Source: X23 sp050251575
GTDB taxonomy: Bacteria > Bacillota > Clostridia > SK-Y3
DNA length: 7,303 nucleotides
Reading direction: 5' to 3'
NCBI GenBank assembly: GCA_050251575.1
Contig: JBFWMP010000135.1
Location: 1 to 7,303, forward strand
A model generated the notes under the pieces. It worked only from the letters and a program-made list of their open reading frames with translations. It was not told where the DNA came from and made no database searches. Of the stretch, positions 1 to 6,184 are shown one piece after another; positions within the stretch are counted from its first letter, which is position 1, and each line of letters opens with the position of its first letter. The position numbers and the translations under genes are program-made.

Positions 1-857
1 CTTTTTATAGAGTGAAGGCAGATGATAAAGAATTAAAAGATTTCCTTAATCATGCTGTTGATTCAAGCTTTAACTTGCTTGCAAAAGAAATAGGAATTTA
101 TGATCTAAATAGTGGAAATATAAGGTACTATCCTCATCCCGAGGGTATTCTGCTTGGAAAATACCAAAATGGTCTGATATGGTCTCCTCAAGGCGATTCC
201 TTATATATTCAGGTAGCAGGGGATAAGGAAGCACTCTTAGACCAAATTCAGCAAGGAGAGGATATAAATATCGAGAAGGTAACGAATGAGATATGGAAGC
301 TTGATAGTTTAACCGGAGCTTATACGAAGGTAATCTCCATAGATGAGAACATTATTGCACGGGGTAGCGAAGACTCAGATGGGGATACAACTGTTTTTAA
401 TCCTTTAGGAGAGACAGAAGAAGACCAGGCTGAGCCAAGGAATATTTATACAGTAGAGTCAAGTATAAAGAGTGTTTCTCCAAGTGGCAATTTGGCATTA
501 TATATGAAACAGTTATATAACATGACTAGATATGAGAATATTTTAACAAAAGTTATGCTAAGGGACTTGAACAGTGGTCAAGAGAAAGCTATTAATAGTA
601 TGCTCTTGACCGATCATTGGTGGCTCACTGATGGAAGCCTGGTGATTGTTGAAAGCGAACCAAATCGAAGCAGATATGCACAACAAACGACCTATGTGAT
701 TAAAAGAATAGAGCAGGATTTTACAGAGGTTGAATTGGTGAGGTTGAGTCAATATCCCACATCGATAACCTTATCTCCTGACAAAAACTTTCTAATGCTC
801 CATCAATATAGGGGTAGTAAAGATGTAAAGTTTCTTGATTTAAGAAAACAGCTATAG
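1..857 (+). CDS. Beta-propeller-like protein of unknown function, 5'-truncated
   Basis: The frame is open to the left edge (codons TTT TAT AGA precede the first possible start, a GTG at 12), and no ribosome site is visible, so this is probably the C-terminal part of a longer protein. About 284 residues remain. Several segments look like WD40/TolB-type propeller blades: GLIWSPQGDSLYIQ (about residue 55 counted from the GTG), SVSPSGNLALYM (about 155) and SITLSPDKNFLML (about 252), each a strand followed by an SP-G/D-turn and another hydrophobic strand. Phrases such as IYDLNSG and LRDLNSG fit the same pattern. An acidic stretch near residues 117-142 probably forms a loop. No catalytic motif or membrane segment is visible in this part; a signal peptide or anchor could lie upstream, outside the window. 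The function is unknown. The stop codon lies inside the terminator stem. Confidence 0.8.
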   Translation, partial: FYRVKADDKELKDFLNHAVDSSFNLLAKEIGIYDLNSGNIRYYPHPEGILLGKYQNGLIWSPQGDSLYIQVAGDKEALLDQIQQGEDINIEKVTNEIWKLDSLTGAYTKVISIDENIIARGSEDSDGDTTVFNPLGETEEDQAEPRNIYTVESSIKSVSPSGNLALYMKQLYNMTRYENILTKVMLRDLNSGQEKAINSMLLTDHWWLTDGSLVIVESEPNRSRYAQQTTYVIKRIEQDFTEVELVRLSQYPTSITLSPDKNFLMLHQYRGSKDVKFLDLRKQL

Positions 858-883
858 GCTATGGGTCTATAGCTGTTTTCTTA
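841..883 (+). terminator. Intrinsic terminator, 17-bp perfect stem
   Basis: The arms 841-857 and 867-883 are perfect reverse complements separated by a 9-base loop. The 5' arm begins with an A-rich stretch and the 3' arm ends with TTTTCTTA, so the T-rich tract is part of the stem. The stop codon of the upstream gene (855-857) is the last triplet of the left arm. With no pcrA-type gene reading in from the right it should act on the + strand, but the symmetry would allow function in both directions. Confidence 0.8.
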
Positions 884-890
884 GAAGAAA

Positions 891-909
891 TGTGACTAAA
901 GAACCGTCC
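891..909. repeat. Fragment of a dispersed GGACGGTTCTTT-type repeat
   Basis: The bases TGTGACTAAAGAACCGTCC closely resemble, on the reverse strand, the GGACGGTTCTTT...GTCACA sequence that I recall as a common dispersed intergenic repeat in Firmicutes genomes, often found at the ends of small palindromic elements. Only one copy is present here and no inverted partner lies nearby, so it looks like a remnant. The identification rests on memory of the motif, not on a search. Confidence 0.45.
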
Positions 910-916
910 GAAACCA

Positions 917-1025
917 CCCAAAAGGCCCACTTTCTGTCATTCTGAATGAAACGAAGTGAAATGAAGAATCTTAAGAGTCGCTTAAAAGCTAAGATTCTTC
1001 GCTACGCTCAGAATGACATTTTGGG
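917..1025. repeat. Imperfect palindromic intergenic repeat (MITE-like)
   Basis: Three pairs of inverted arms are nested about one centre: CCCAAAA 917-923 with TTTTGGG 1019-1025, TGTCATTCTGA 935-945 with TCAGAATGACA 1008-1018, and GAAGAATCTTA 963-973 with TAAGATTCTTC 990-1000. The centre is AGAGTCGCTTAAAAGC. The left arm carries extra bases at 924-934 and 946-962 compared with the right, which reads GCGTAGC at the matching place on the opposite strand. TGTCATTCTGAGCGTAGCGAAGAATCT is a sequence I recall as a dispersed repeat in clostridial genomes. No coding potential is seen, so any mobility would need an enzyme supplied elsewhere. Confidence 0.7.
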
Positions 1026-1052
1026 ATATTTTTAATAAGTTAATGCTGCCTT

Positions 1053-1083
1053 TTGTTTTAATAGAGTTTTTTTAACCTATAAT
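1053..1083 (+). promoter_or_regulatory. Possible pcrA promoter
   Basis: A perfect TATAAT at 1078-1083 is preceded by TTGTTT at 1053-1058, with a long 19-base spacer. It lies just after the palindromic repeat and about 120 bases before the pcrA start, giving a leader of roughly 110 bases. The -10 match is good but the spacing is poor. A second TATAAT at 1135-1140 has no recognisable -35, so the true start may differ. Confidence 0.4.
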
Positions 1084-1203
1084 CTATGGTAAGATATAGA
1101 ATAAGACAGCAAGATAAGAATTTTATTTTAAAGATATAATTATTACAGACAAAAGAATTAGGAGTTTTTAGTTTAGATACACATGATTGAAAGGGTGGCT
1201 TGA

Positions 1204-3390
1204 GTGAATCAACTATTAGAAGGATTAAATAATGAACAGAGGGAAGCGGTATTATGTACGGATGGACCGCTATTGATATTGGCAGGTGCAGGTTCAGGTA
1301 AAACCAGAGTACTTACTTATAGGATTGCTTACCTGCTGCAGGAAAAGAAGGTTGCCCCTTGGAGTATACTTGCCATTACCTTTACCAATAAAGCAGCAAA
1401 AGAGATGAAAGAACGTTTGGAGCGGCTGGTAGGAGATCAGGTTAATGATATGTGGGTCAGCACTTTTCATTCTGCCTGTGTGAGGATGTTAAGAAGAGAT
1501 ATTGAGCGGTTAGGATATGAAAAAAGTTTTGTTATTTATGATTATTCAGACCAACAGACAGTAATAAAGGATTGTCTGAAAGAATTGAGCTTAAATGACA
1601 AGAATTTTCCTCCTAAAGGCGTATTGTCGGAAATCAGTAAGGCTAAGGATGAATTGATGGATCCAAGGACATTTACCTCTATTTATCAGGGTGATTATCG
1701 GATGAGTAAGATAGCAGCGATTTACACCTTGTATCAAAAAAAACTGCGTCAGAATAATGCTCTAGATTTTGATGACATTATTATGAATGCAGTGGTGTTA
1801 TTTAATGAGAACCCTGATGTGCTAGAATACTATCAAAGAAAGTTCCAATACATTTTAGTAGATGAATATCAGGATACGAATACATCCCAATATATGCTGG
1901 TAAGTTTGTTGGCAAAGAAGCATCGCAATTTATGTGTAGTAGGGGATGATGACCAAAGCATATACAAGTTCAGAGGGGCAGATATTCGTAATATATTGGA
2001 TTTTGAAAAAACATTTAAAGATGCTGCTGCTATAAAGTTAGAGCAGAATTATCGCTCTACTCAAAACATTTTGAATGCTGCTAATCATGTAATTAAGAAT
2101 AACCATGGACGCAAAGGGAAAAACCTTTGGACTGAAAATATGTCAGGAGAAAGAGTCCATCTCTTTAGTGCAAATAATGAGCATGAAGAAGGTCTTTATA
2201 TTGCACAGCGAATTGAAAAAATACGGATGGAAAAGAATAGAAACTATTCTGACTTTGCTATTCTTTATAGGATGAATGCACAGTCTCGTGTTATTGAAGA
2301 TATGCTTCTTCGTGAAGCTATTCCTTATCGAGTATTGGGAGGGCTCAGGTTCTATGATCGGAAAGAAATTAAAGACCTGGTTGCTTATTTGCGAGTCATT
2401 CAGAATCCTATGGATAATATCAGCTTGAAGAGAATAATCAATGAACCTAAAAGAGGAATTGGCAAGACTACGGTAGAAAACGCGGAGGAAATTGCCAACC
2501 AAAGGGATACCAGTATCTTTGCAATGATATCCAATGCAGATAACATACCTGCATTATCCAGGAGTTCGGTTAAGCTTATGAATTTTGTGCATATGGTTAA
2601 TAGCCTTAGAGCGGTGAAAGATGAGTTAGCTATTACGGCGTTGGTGAATAAGATTTTGGAGAGTTCAGGATATTTGGAAGCGTTAGAAAAAGAAGAAAGT
2701 GTTGAAGCACAAACCAGGATAGAAAACTTAAAAGAATTCTTGTCAATTGTTTTGGAATTTGAGGCAGGTTCTGAAGAAAAGACTATGGAAGCTTTTTTGG
2801 AGCAAGTATCTCTTGTATCCGATATAGATAATTATGATGAGGAACAGGATGCGGTAGTATTAATGACACTGCATAGTGCCAAAGGACTGGAGTTTCCGAT
2901 AGTATTTCTTTGTGGAATGGAGGAAGGCATTTTTCCGGGATACCGTTCCAGTGCCTCTGAAGAAGAGCTGGAGGAAGAGAGAAGGCTTTGCTATGTAGGG
3001 ATTACCCGTGCACAGGAAGAACTTAATCTTACGCATGCATTTCAAAGAACATTGTTTGGCAGTACCATGTATAATGGACTTTCGCGATTTGTTAAAGAAA
3101 TTCCTGCTGAATTTATCGATGGGCAGGAAGAAAAAGAAGGCCGGCAGTCCGGTATATTCAATGAAACTCCGATGATGCCTAAAAATAGTATCTTTCATAC
3201 TAATGTGATTAAGCCGAGAAATGTACCACAGGACTTCAGTATTGGAGATATCGTAATTCATAAAAAATTTGGGAAGGGTCTGATTATTGGTGTGCAGCCT
3301 TTGGGTAATGACGCAAAGCTAGAAATTGCTTTTGAAAGTGTCGGGACCAAGAACCTTATGGCGGCATTTGCTAATCTAACAAAACAGTAA
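1204..3390 (+). CDS. pcrA: ATP-dependent DNA helicase PcrA (UvrD/Rep family)
   Basis: This is a superfamily 1A 3'-5' DNA helicase, which in Firmicutes works in nucleotide excision repair, replication restart, removal of RecA filaments and transcription-repair coupling. At 728 residues it has the usual PcrA length. Visible motifs are the Q motif LNNEQREAV (8-16), Walker A AGAGSGKT (27-34), Ia TFTNKAAKEM, Walker B DEYQD (220-224), III GDDDQSIYKFRGAD (from 247), IV QNYRS (281-285), V TLHSAKGLEF (555-564) and VI EERRLCYVGITRA (591-603). The C-terminal segment from about residue 677 (FSIGDIVIHKKFGKG) is the Tudor-like domain that contacts RNA polymerase in PcrA proteins. The GTG start is set by an in-frame TGA at 1201-1203 directly before it, the ribosome site AAGGGTGG at about 1191-1198, and the standard N-terminus. 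It leads a co-oriented group with yerC and a methyltransferase. All key residues look intact. Confidence 0.97.
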   Translation: MNQLLEGLNNEQREAVLCTDGPLLILAGAGSGKTRVLTYRIAYLLQEKKVAPWSILAITFTNKAAKEMKERLERLVGDQVNDMWVSTFHSACVRMLRRDIERLGYEKSFVIYDYSDQQTVIKDCLKELSLNDKNFPPKGVLSEISKAKDELMDPRTFTSIYQGDYRMSKIAAIYTLYQKKLRQNNALDFDDIIMNAVVLFNENPDVLEYYQRKFQYILVDEYQDTNTSQYMLVSLLAKKHRNLCVVGDDDQSIYKFRGADIRNILDFEKTFKDAAAIKLEQNYRSTQNILNAANHVIKNNHGRKGKNLWTENMSGERVHLFSANNEHEEGLYIAQRIEKIRMEKNRNYSDFAILYRMNAQSRVIEDMLLREAIPYRVLGGLRFYDRKEIKDLVAYLRVIQNPMDNISLKRIINEPKRGIGKTTVENAEEIANQRDTSIFAMISNADNIPALSRSSVKLMNFVHMVNSLRAVKDELAITALVNKILESSGYLEALEKEESVEAQTRIENLKEFLSIVLEFEAGSEEKTMEAFLEQVSLVSDIDNYDEEQDAVVLMTLHSAKGLEFPIVFLCGMEEGIFPGYRSSASEEELEEERRLCYVGITRAQEELNLTHAFQRTLFGSTMYNGLSRFVKEIPAEFIDGQEEKEGRQSGIFNETPMMPKNSIFHTNVIKPRNVPQDFSIGDIVIHKKFGKGLIIGVQPLGNDAKLEIAFESVGTKNLMAAFANLTKQ

Positions 3391-3397
3391 ACTGTTT
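3382..3397. repeat. Palindrome AAACAGT-AA-ACTGTTT at the end of pcrA
   Basis: A perfect 7+2+7 inverted repeat covers the pcrA stop codon (3388-3390) and reaches into the proposed -35 box of yerC. There is no T-tract behind it, so it is a poor terminator and a better candidate for a protein-binding site. A second palindrome follows three bases downstream. Confidence 0.5.
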
Positions 3398-3423
3398 ACT
3401 TTAACAATTTATCATGTTAAAAT
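3395..3423 (+). promoter_or_regulatory. yerC promoter with operator-like inverted repeat
   Basis: TTTACT (3395-3400) and TAAAAT (3418-3423) are separated by exactly 17 bases, a plausible sigma-A promoter. An inverted repeat, TTTAACA (3400-3406) and TGTTAAA (3415-3421) with an 8-base gap, fills the spacer and touches both boxes, which is where a repressor would block RNA polymerase. Because the gene behind it encodes a TrpR-like DNA-binding protein, self-regulation is possible; that is inference. Confidence 0.5.
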
Positions 3424-3458
3424 ATTGGGTATATGAAAGATAAGGTGTGGTGATAGGT

Positions 3459-3764
3459 ATGAATCAGAAAATCAAAGATCAATATACGGATGAACTCTTT
3501 AAAGCCATGCTCTCATTAAAGAATATTGAAGAATGTTATAATTTCTTTGAAGATTTGTGCACTGTCTCAGAGATTAAAGCGATGGCTCAGAGACTCCAAG
3601 TTGCTAAGATGCTTAATGAGCACCATGTATATACTGACATTGTTAATAAAACTGGAGCTAGCACAGCTACAATCAGTAGGGTAAATCGATGTTTGAATTA
3701 TGGAGCTGACGGATATAGGGTGATTCTTGATAAAATGCTACGTACAGATGCGGGAGAAGAATAA
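3459..3764 (+). CDS. yerC: TrpR-like protein of the YerC/YecD family
   Basis: This small all-helical protein (101 residues from the chosen start) belongs to the TrpR-like YerC/YecD family, probable DNA-binding regulators whose targets are poorly known. In Bacillus subtilis yerC also lies close to pcrA. The N-terminal helices (about 8-32, DELFKAMLSLKNIEECYNFF) should form the dimer core. The segment TVSEIKAMAQRLQVAKML (35-52) followed by YTDIVNKTGASTATISRVNR (58-77) is the helix-turn-helix, with ASTATISRV as recognition helix. The open frame could begin with GTG at 3447 or 3450, but ATG 3459 is preferred because GGTGAT at 3449-3454 matches the Shine-Dalgarno sequence four bases upstream and the length matches the family. 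The stop overlaps the next start by one base (TAATG), so the two are probably translationally coupled. The family fold is clear; a tryptophan-binding role should not be assumed. Confidence 0.88.
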   Translation: MNQKIKDQYTDELFKAMLSLKNIEECYNFFEDLCTVSEIKAMAQRLQVAKMLNEHHVYTDIVNKTGASTATISRVNRCLNYGADGYRVILDKMLRTDAGEE

Positions 3765-4513
3765 TGGCAGATAGCTACTTAGGATTTGCATACCTTTATG
3801 ATAAATTAATGGAAGACGTTGATTATAACCAATGGGCTGACTATATTGAGGCGATATTTAAAAGATACCATGTACATCCTCAGCTTGTTTTAGAGCTGGC
3901 TTGTGGTACGGGTAATATTTGTACTCGTCTTGCTCAGCGTGGTTATGATATGATAGGCATTGATCTTTCAGAGGATATGCTGAATGTTGCCGTACCCAAG
4001 GCGAAAGAACTGGAATTAGATATTCTCTTTTTGCATCAGGATATGACGCAATTTGAATTGTATGGTACTGTAGATGTCATTCTTTGTCTGATGGATAGTG
4101 TCAATTACATCTTGGAAGAAGAAAGACTAGTACAGATGTTTAAATTAGTAGATAACTATCTGAATCCGGGAGGGTTATTTATTTTTGATATTAATACAGC
4201 ATATAAGATTAGAGAAGTGCTGGGATACAATACCTTTGTGGTGGACGAGGAAAACATATTTTATGTTTGGGAGAATAATTATAACAGGGAAAATAAGGTT
4301 TGTGATTTTTATTTAAATTTTTTTATTAAAGAAGGAAAAAGATATAATAGAATAGATGAACTTCACCAAGAAAAGGCATACACTATTTCTACTATTAAGA
4401 AGTGTTTGAAGATATCAGGGCTTGAGCTGCTTGAAATATCTGAGCAGTTTTTGTTTGAAAAACCGGGCAGACGCAGTGAAAGAGTTTTCTTTACAGTTCG
4501 CCGAAAATATTGA
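3764..4513 (+). CDS. Class I SAM-dependent methyltransferase (YqeM-like)
   Basis: The protein (249 residues) has the Rossmann fold of class I methyltransferases. The opening YLGFAYLYDKLMEDVDYNQW resembles the FA-VYDxLM start of the YqeM-like family. Motif I is LELACGTGN (43-51), the acidic end of strand 2 is GIDLSEDM with D67 placed to hold the SAM ribose, and VDVILCLMDSVNYI (103-116) forms strand 4. The motif LNPGGLFIFDINT then gives strand 5. The C-terminal half, with many aromatic and charged residues, is probably the substrate-binding part. The substrate, whether small molecule, protein or RNA, cannot be told from the sequence. GGGAGAAG at about 3752-3759 serves as ribosome site, and the ATG overlaps the yerC stop. 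The TGA stop lies within the -35 box of the next gene's promoter. Confidence 0.9.
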   Translation: MADSYLGFAYLYDKLMEDVDYNQWADYIEAIFKRYHVHPQLVLELACGTGNICTRLAQRGYDMIGIDLSEDMLNVAVPKAKELELDILFLHQDMTQFELYGTVDVILCLMDSVNYILEEERLVQMFKLVDNYLNPGGLFIFDINTAYKIREVLGYNTFVVDEENIFYVWENNYNRENKVCDFYLNFFIKEGKRYNRIDELHQEKAYTISTIKKCLKISGLELLEISEQFLFEKPGRRSERVFFTVRRKY

Positions 4514-4538
4514 CAAAGATATCCTCATATGGTAGACT
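4510..4538 (+). promoter_or_regulatory. Sigma-A promoter of the cold-shock gene
   Basis: A consensus TTGACA (4510-4515) is followed after 17 bases by TAGACT (4533-4538). The -35 box overlaps the stop codon of the methyltransferase gene (4511-4513). Transcription would start near 4545, giving a leader of about 50 bases. Confidence 0.8.
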
Positions 4539-4544
4539 GTAACT

Positions 4545-4571
4545 TGTAGTTAAGATAATTATTTAGCTACA
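4545..4571 (+). promoter_or_regulatory. 5'-terminal stem-loop in the csp leader
   Basis: TGTAGTTAAG (4545-4554) pairs with TTTAGCTACA (4562-4571) over ten base pairs, two of them G-U, around a 7-base loop. It begins at the predicted transcription start and ends nine bases before the AGGAGG at 4581-4586. A hairpin at the very 5' end could protect the message from decay, and a weak AU-rich stem near the ribosome site could respond to temperature. The structure is seen; the role is inference. Confidence 0.55.
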
Positions 4572-4595
4572 GAAAGAATTAGGAGGTATTTTTTA

Positions 4596-4796
4596 ATGCA
4601 AAAAGGAAAAGTAAAATGGTTTAACTCTGAAAAAGGTTATGGATTCATTGAAAGTGAATCAGGAAGTGACGTATTCGTTCATTTTTCAGCGATCAGCATG
4701 GAAGGCTATAAGACCCTTGAAGAAGGAATGGAAGTTCAGTTTGAAGTAATTGAAGGTGCAAAAGGACCTCAAGCTGCTAACGTAACAAGAGCATAA
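4596..4796 (+). CDS. csp: Cold-shock protein, single CSD domain
   Basis: This 66-residue protein is a complete cold-shock domain, an OB-fold barrel that binds single-stranded nucleic acid and acts as an RNA chaperone in the cytoplasm. The opening KGKVKWFNSEKGYGFI contains RNP1 (KGYGFI, 13-18), RNP2 is VFVHF (26-30), and the basic and aromatic surface residues K7, W8, F9, F17, F27, H29 and F30 are in place. EGMEVQFEVIEGAKGPQAANV forms the last strands. The length matches the CspA/CspB/CspD family. AGGAGG lies nine bases before the ATG. The gene has its own promoter and terminator, so it is a single-gene unit. Whether it is cold-induced or constitutive cannot be told, since genomes of this type often carry several copies. 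Confidence 0.95.
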   Translation: MQKGKVKWFNSEKGYGFIESESGSDVFVHFSAISMEGYKTLEEGMEVQFEVIEGAKGPQAANVTRA

Positions 4797-4858
4797 TTTC
4801 GTCATTAACCTTTTAGGTTTAGGATATAGAAGCTCTACTATTATAATGCAGTAGCCGA

Positions 4859-4896
4859 AATCCCCTGTATAATGAATATTATGCCGGGGATTTTTT
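4859..4896 (+). terminator. Intrinsic terminator of the csp gene
   Basis: Arms 4859-4873 and 4878-4892 form a 15-position stem with one mismatch and one G-U pair, a GAAT loop and a run of T residues to 4896. The C-rich/G-rich base (CCCC with GGGG) and the T-tract make this a typical strong Rho-independent terminator, 62 bases after the csp stop. Confidence 0.9.
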
Positions 4897-4898
4897 AT

Positions 4899-5068
4899 GC
4901 AATAAGCTCGGAGCTTATTGCTTGGAGCATCTAACAGGTAAATTAGTAAGTGTTTTTGAGAATAATGGTTAAAATAGTATTGTGATTTTTGAATTCTATT
5001 ATAAATAAGGTTTCTAGATTTATGAACAATTTTTACTCCGAGCTCCTAACTCCGAGCTCCGGGCTAAT
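4899..5068. repeat. Repeat island with inverted ends, MITE-like
   Basis: The left end holds a hairpin, GCAATAAGCT (4899-4908) with AGCTTATTGC (4912-4921) around CGG, followed by TTGGAGC. The right end holds two perfect copies of ACTCCGAGCTCC (5035-5046 and 5049-5060, period 14) followed by GGGCTAA. Read on the reverse strand, the right end (TTAGCCCGGAGCT...TTAGGAGC) resembles the left end (ATAAGCTCGGAGCT...TTGGAGC), so the two ends are roughly inverted. The inside, about 110 bases, is AT-rich with no reading frame of note. The element ends about seven bases before the hslO ribosome site. I recall CTCCGAGCTCC-type repeats from other clostridial intergenic regions, but no search was possible. 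No clear promoter pair for hslO was found within it. Confidence 0.5.
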
Positions 5069-5087
5069 ATAAAATGGAGGTAATACT

Positions 5088-5984
5088 ATGTCAGATTATA
5101 TTATTAGAGCAATATCGAGTGACGGAGCAATCAGGGCTTTTGCAGCGGTTACTACAAATATGGTAAATGAAGCGCAAAAGATGCATCATACCTATCCTAT
5201 CGCCTCGGCAGCGTTGGGAAGAGTGCTGACGGGAGCAGCAATGATGGGAGCAATGTTAAAGGGTGAGAAAGATATCCTTACCATTCAGATAAAGGGAAAT
5301 GGACCGCTCGGAGGTGTTGTTGCAGTCGCTGATTCAAAATCAAATGTAAAAGGATACGTATATGATCCGGAAGTAGATCTCCCGCTAAAATCTAATGGGA
5401 AGTTAGATGTTGGTGGTGCGATAGGCACAGGCTATCTTACGGTTATTCGTGATTTGGGTTTAAAAGAGCCCTATGTAGGACAGGTGCCATTGGCTACAGG
5501 GGAAATTGCAGAAGATTTGACGCTATATTATGCAAGATCAGAGCAGATACCATCAGCAGTAGCCCTAGGGGTGTTAGTAGATGTTGATTTATCTGTAAAA
5601 GCATCCGGTGGTTTCATTATCCAGTTAATGCCGGAGGCAAATAATAAGACGGTAGAAAAAATCGAGAATGCAATATCAAAGATTTCGTCCGTTACTGCTA
5701 TGATTTCTGAAGGTATGAGCCCGGAAGATATGCTCAAAACAATTCTTGAGGATTTTGAATGGCATATTACAGATAAAATTGAAACAAAATATCACTGCGG
5801 ATGTTCGCAGCATAGAATTGAAAAAGTGCTAATCAGCTTAGGGAAGAAAGAGTTGGAGGATATCATAAAAGAGCAAGGAGAAGCAGAGCTAACCTGCCAT
5901 TTCTGCGATAAAGTATATCATTTTAATAAAAGCCAGTTAGAGAAGTTATTGAGAAAGAGTCTAGAGCCGAGGACTACGAGTTAG
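5088..5984 (+). CDS. hslO: Hsp33 family redox-regulated chaperone HslO
   Basis: Hsp33 is a cytosolic holdase chaperone switched on by oxidation: four cysteines bind zinc when reduced and form disulfides under oxidative or bleach stress, which unfolds a linker and exposes the substrate-binding surface. The protein has 298 residues, close to the usual 290-300. The N-terminal domain starts with the typical DYIIRAISSDGAIRAFAAVT and contains the IQIKGNGPLGGVVAVAD segment (about 66-82) and VGQVPLATGEIAEDL (about 129-143). The zinc centre is complete: CGC (C237 and C239) and CHFC (C270 and C273), spaced CxC-30-CxxC. The ATG is preceded by TGGAGG at 5075-5080. The last residues (LEPRTTS) are encoded by sequence that resembles the repeat upstream of the gene, so the tail may be repeat-derived. 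It stands alone between the repeat island and the tRNA operon. Confidence 0.96.
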   Translation: MSDYIIRAISSDGAIRAFAAVTTNMVNEAQKMHHTYPIASAALGRVLTGAAMMGAMLKGEKDILTIQIKGNGPLGGVVAVADSKSNVKGYVYDPEVDLPLKSNGKLDVGGAIGTGYLTVIRDLGLKEPYVGQVPLATGEIAEDLTLYYARSEQIPSAVALGVLVDVDLSVKASGGFIIQLMPEANNKTVEKIENAISKISSVTAMISEGMSPEDMLKTILEDFEWHITDKIETKYHCGCSQHRIEKVLISLGKKELEDIIKEQGEAELTCHFCDKVYHFNKSQLEKLLRKSLEPRTTS

Positions 5985-5995
5985 TAGATGTAATA

Positions 5996-6016
5996 ATCAG
6001 AACTTTATATTCTGAT
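5996..6016 (+). terminator. Weak hairpin after hslO, possible terminator
   Basis: ATCAGAA (5996-6002) and TTCTGAT (6010-6016) are perfect inverted arms around a 7-base loop, 11 bases after the hslO stop. The stem is short and AT-rich and no T-run follows directly, so termination would be weak; hslO transcripts may run into the tRNA operon. Confidence 0.3.
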
Positions 6017-6036
6017 ATGCAATTTGACATTTAAGA

Positions 6037-6045
6037 TGATATAAT
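6037..6045 (+). promoter_or_regulatory. Possible upstream extended -10 promoter of the tRNA operon
   Basis: TGATATAAT is an extended -10 element with a perfect TATAAT. A TTGACA lies at 6024-6029 but only 10 bases away, too close to be its -35, so any activity would depend on the extended -10. Transcription would begin near 6052, about 130 bases before the first tRNA. Confidence 0.35.
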
Positions 6046-6117
6046 GAGCATAGCAGAGGTAAAGTAAGGCTGGATATAATAAATTGTTTTAATCAATCCA
6101 AATGAGAGTGCGAGGCA

Positions 6118-6146
6118 TTGACTTTAACGTTAGAATTTTGTATACT
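6118..6146 (+). promoter_or_regulatory. Main promoter of the tRNA operon
   Basis: TTGACT (6118-6123) and TATACT (6141-6146) are 17 bases apart, one mismatch each from consensus. Transcription should start near 6153, leaving a leader of about 32 bases before tRNA-Val. The start region CTGTCGC (6152-6158) can pair with GCGGCGG (6164-6170) around TAAAC, seven pairs with two G-U, so the precursor may begin with a small hairpin. Confidence 0.8.
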
Positions 6147-6184
6147 AATATCTGTCGCTAAACGCGGCGGTTAATGATTATTAT

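Noticed and set aside
558..752. Reverse-strand open frame inside the propeller-like gene
   Set aside because: It is a shadow of the + strand gene, with no start signal or recognisable family.
2143..3261. Reverse-strand open frames within pcrA (2143-2502 and 2860-3261)
   Set aside because: They overlap conserved helicase motifs on the + strand, match no known family and have no ribosome site.
5528..5737. Reverse-strand open frame inside hslO
   Set aside because: The + strand here encodes conserved Hsp33 sequence; the reverse frame has no support.
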